Origin: Thermomonospora echinospora
Lineage (GTDB): Bacteria > Actinomycetota > Actinomycetes > Streptosporangiales > Streptosporangiaceae
Direction: 5' to 3'
Assembly: GCF_900108175.1 (NCBI RefSeq)
Contig: NZ_FNVO01000030.1
Coordinates: 1 to 63,261, forward strand
Length of the DNA stretch: 63,261 nucleotides
Shown: positions 62,626-63,261 of the stretch, piece after piece
Numbering within the stretch: the first letter of the stretch is position 1
Layout of the letters: each line of letters opens with the position of its first letter
Notes under the pieces: model-generated
What the model was told of the DNA's origin: nothing
The model's database searches: none
What the model saw: only the letters and a program-made list of their open reading frames with translations
Translations under genes and position numbers: made by a program

Positions 62626-63261
62626 TCACTCGTGGGCATCTGAGGGCAGGTTGAGCCCTTCGAATGCGACGGGGCTGCGCATTCCGATGCTGGAATGACG
62701 CCTGTGAGAATTGTACCAGCATTCGATCCATTCGAAGACCGCGCCGGCCGGCTCTTCTCTGGCTTTCCACGTCCGGGTGTCGAGCAACTCCAGTTGCATC
62801 GTCCCCCAGAACGACTCCATCATGGAATTGTCGTAGCAGTCACCGACCGTGCCCATCGAGCCGAGCAGCCCGGCGTCCCGCAGACGTTTCCCGAACGCCC
62901 ATGACGTGTATTGCGTTCCGTGGTCGGAATGCAGAATTGTCGAGCGGGGTGGCGGGTTGCGTCGTGTGACGGCCATGGCGAGTGCGTTGATGACCAGGTC
63001 GGTGTCTTGGCGGGTGTCGATCGACCAGCCGATGATGCGCCCGCAAGAGGCGTCCAGCACGGCGGCGCAGTACAGTTTCCCTTCCGTCGTGGGGTGTTCG
63101 GTAATATCGGTGAGCCACAGCCGGTCGGGGCCGGCGACGTCGAAGTGGCGCTGCACCAGGTCCTCCTCCGTCGCGGCGTTCACCAGGTCGCGGCGCCCTC
63201 GCCGCCGGTAGACGCCCTGCAGCCCGGCCCGGCGCATCAGCCGCTCCACCCGCTTGCGGTT
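62626..63261 (-). CDS. IS3-family OrfB transposase, C-terminal part (runs off the window)
   Basis: The minus strand from the window edge reads RLMRRAGLQGVYRRRGRRDL, WLTDITEHPTTEGKLYCAAV (first Asp), ILHSDHGTQYTSWAFGKRLR (second Asp), GDCYDNSMMESFWGTMQLEL (catalytic Glu) and ends WYNSHRRHSSIGMRSPVAFE. The full rve DDE set is present. The N terminus and OrfA are outside the window. It lies tail to tail with the truncated IS3 element. Confidence 0.92.
   Translation of the reverse strand, partial: NRKRVERLMRRAGLQGVYRRRGRRDLVNAATEEDLVQRHFDVAGPDRLWLTDITEHPTTEGKLYCAAVLDASCGRIIGWSIDTRQDTDLVINALAMAVTRRNPPPRSTILHSDHGTQYTSWAFGKRLRDAGLLGSMGTVGDCYDNSMMESFWGTMQLELLDTRTWKAREEPAGAVFEWIECWYNSHRRHSSIGMRSPVAFEGLNLPSDAHE

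Overview
The window is high-GC DNA with strong G/C third-position bias, GTG/TTG starts and Tat-exported enzymes. This is typical of a filamentous actinomycete; a Thermomonosporaceae/Streptosporangiales-type host is a guess from gene style only. It reads as accessory chromosome: islands of intact genes separated by IS elements and decayed transposases (IS256, IS5, IS3, IS630, Tn3), broken genes and tRNA-like debris.

Region by region. (1) 1-360: one end of an IS256-type element. (2) 372-18426: a sulfotransferase diverging from a two-gene unit. The unit holds a 4,309-residue Tc-toxin A subunit (TcA) carrying about 30 hemopexin-like units, and, 10 bases later, a 971-residue protein with a basic, nuclear-localisation-like N terminus and a duplicated domain; a perfect 20-bp hairpin closes it. 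No TcB or TcC gene is present. (3) 18476-25690: a branched-chain-amino-acid-type ABC importer operon with a divergent TetR regulator, bracketed by remnants of the same integrase. (4) 25741-28100: the 3' half of a tRNA-Lys with its terminator, an internally deleted IS5-type element, and a decayed array of tRNAs (Glu, Glu, Met, Asn, Asp, an unassigned one, Val, Thr) interrupted by a truncated SDR gene. (5) 28298-36823: three Tat-exported sulfatases, a Tat-exported companion protein and the formylglycine-generating enzyme that activates sulfatases. (6) 36880-47039: IS5, IS256, IS3 and IS630 elements around a LysR regulator and a complete DNA polymerase III alpha gene. (7) 47216-53727: hypothetical genes, a secreted protein, transposase debris and a HEPN-like candidate. 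(8) 54056-56710: a minus-strand cassette of MazG-like pyrophosphohydrolase, thymidylate-kinase-like protein, HhH-GPD protein and radical SAM enzyme. (9) 57334-63261: recombinase debris, hypothetical genes, a frameshifted WD40 gene and two abutting IS3 elements.

How genes work together. The TcA and the adjacent protein are probably one toxin-delivery unit: TcA keeps the canonical C-terminal TcB-docking region, and the neighbour looks like a cargo or adaptor. The sulfatase genes form a self-contained module, because the maturase must modify the sulfatases in the cytoplasm before Tat export. The 54-57 kb cassette combines nucleotide hydrolysis, nucleotide phosphorylation, base excision and radical chemistry, which suggests modified-nucleotide metabolism or phage defence; that is inference.
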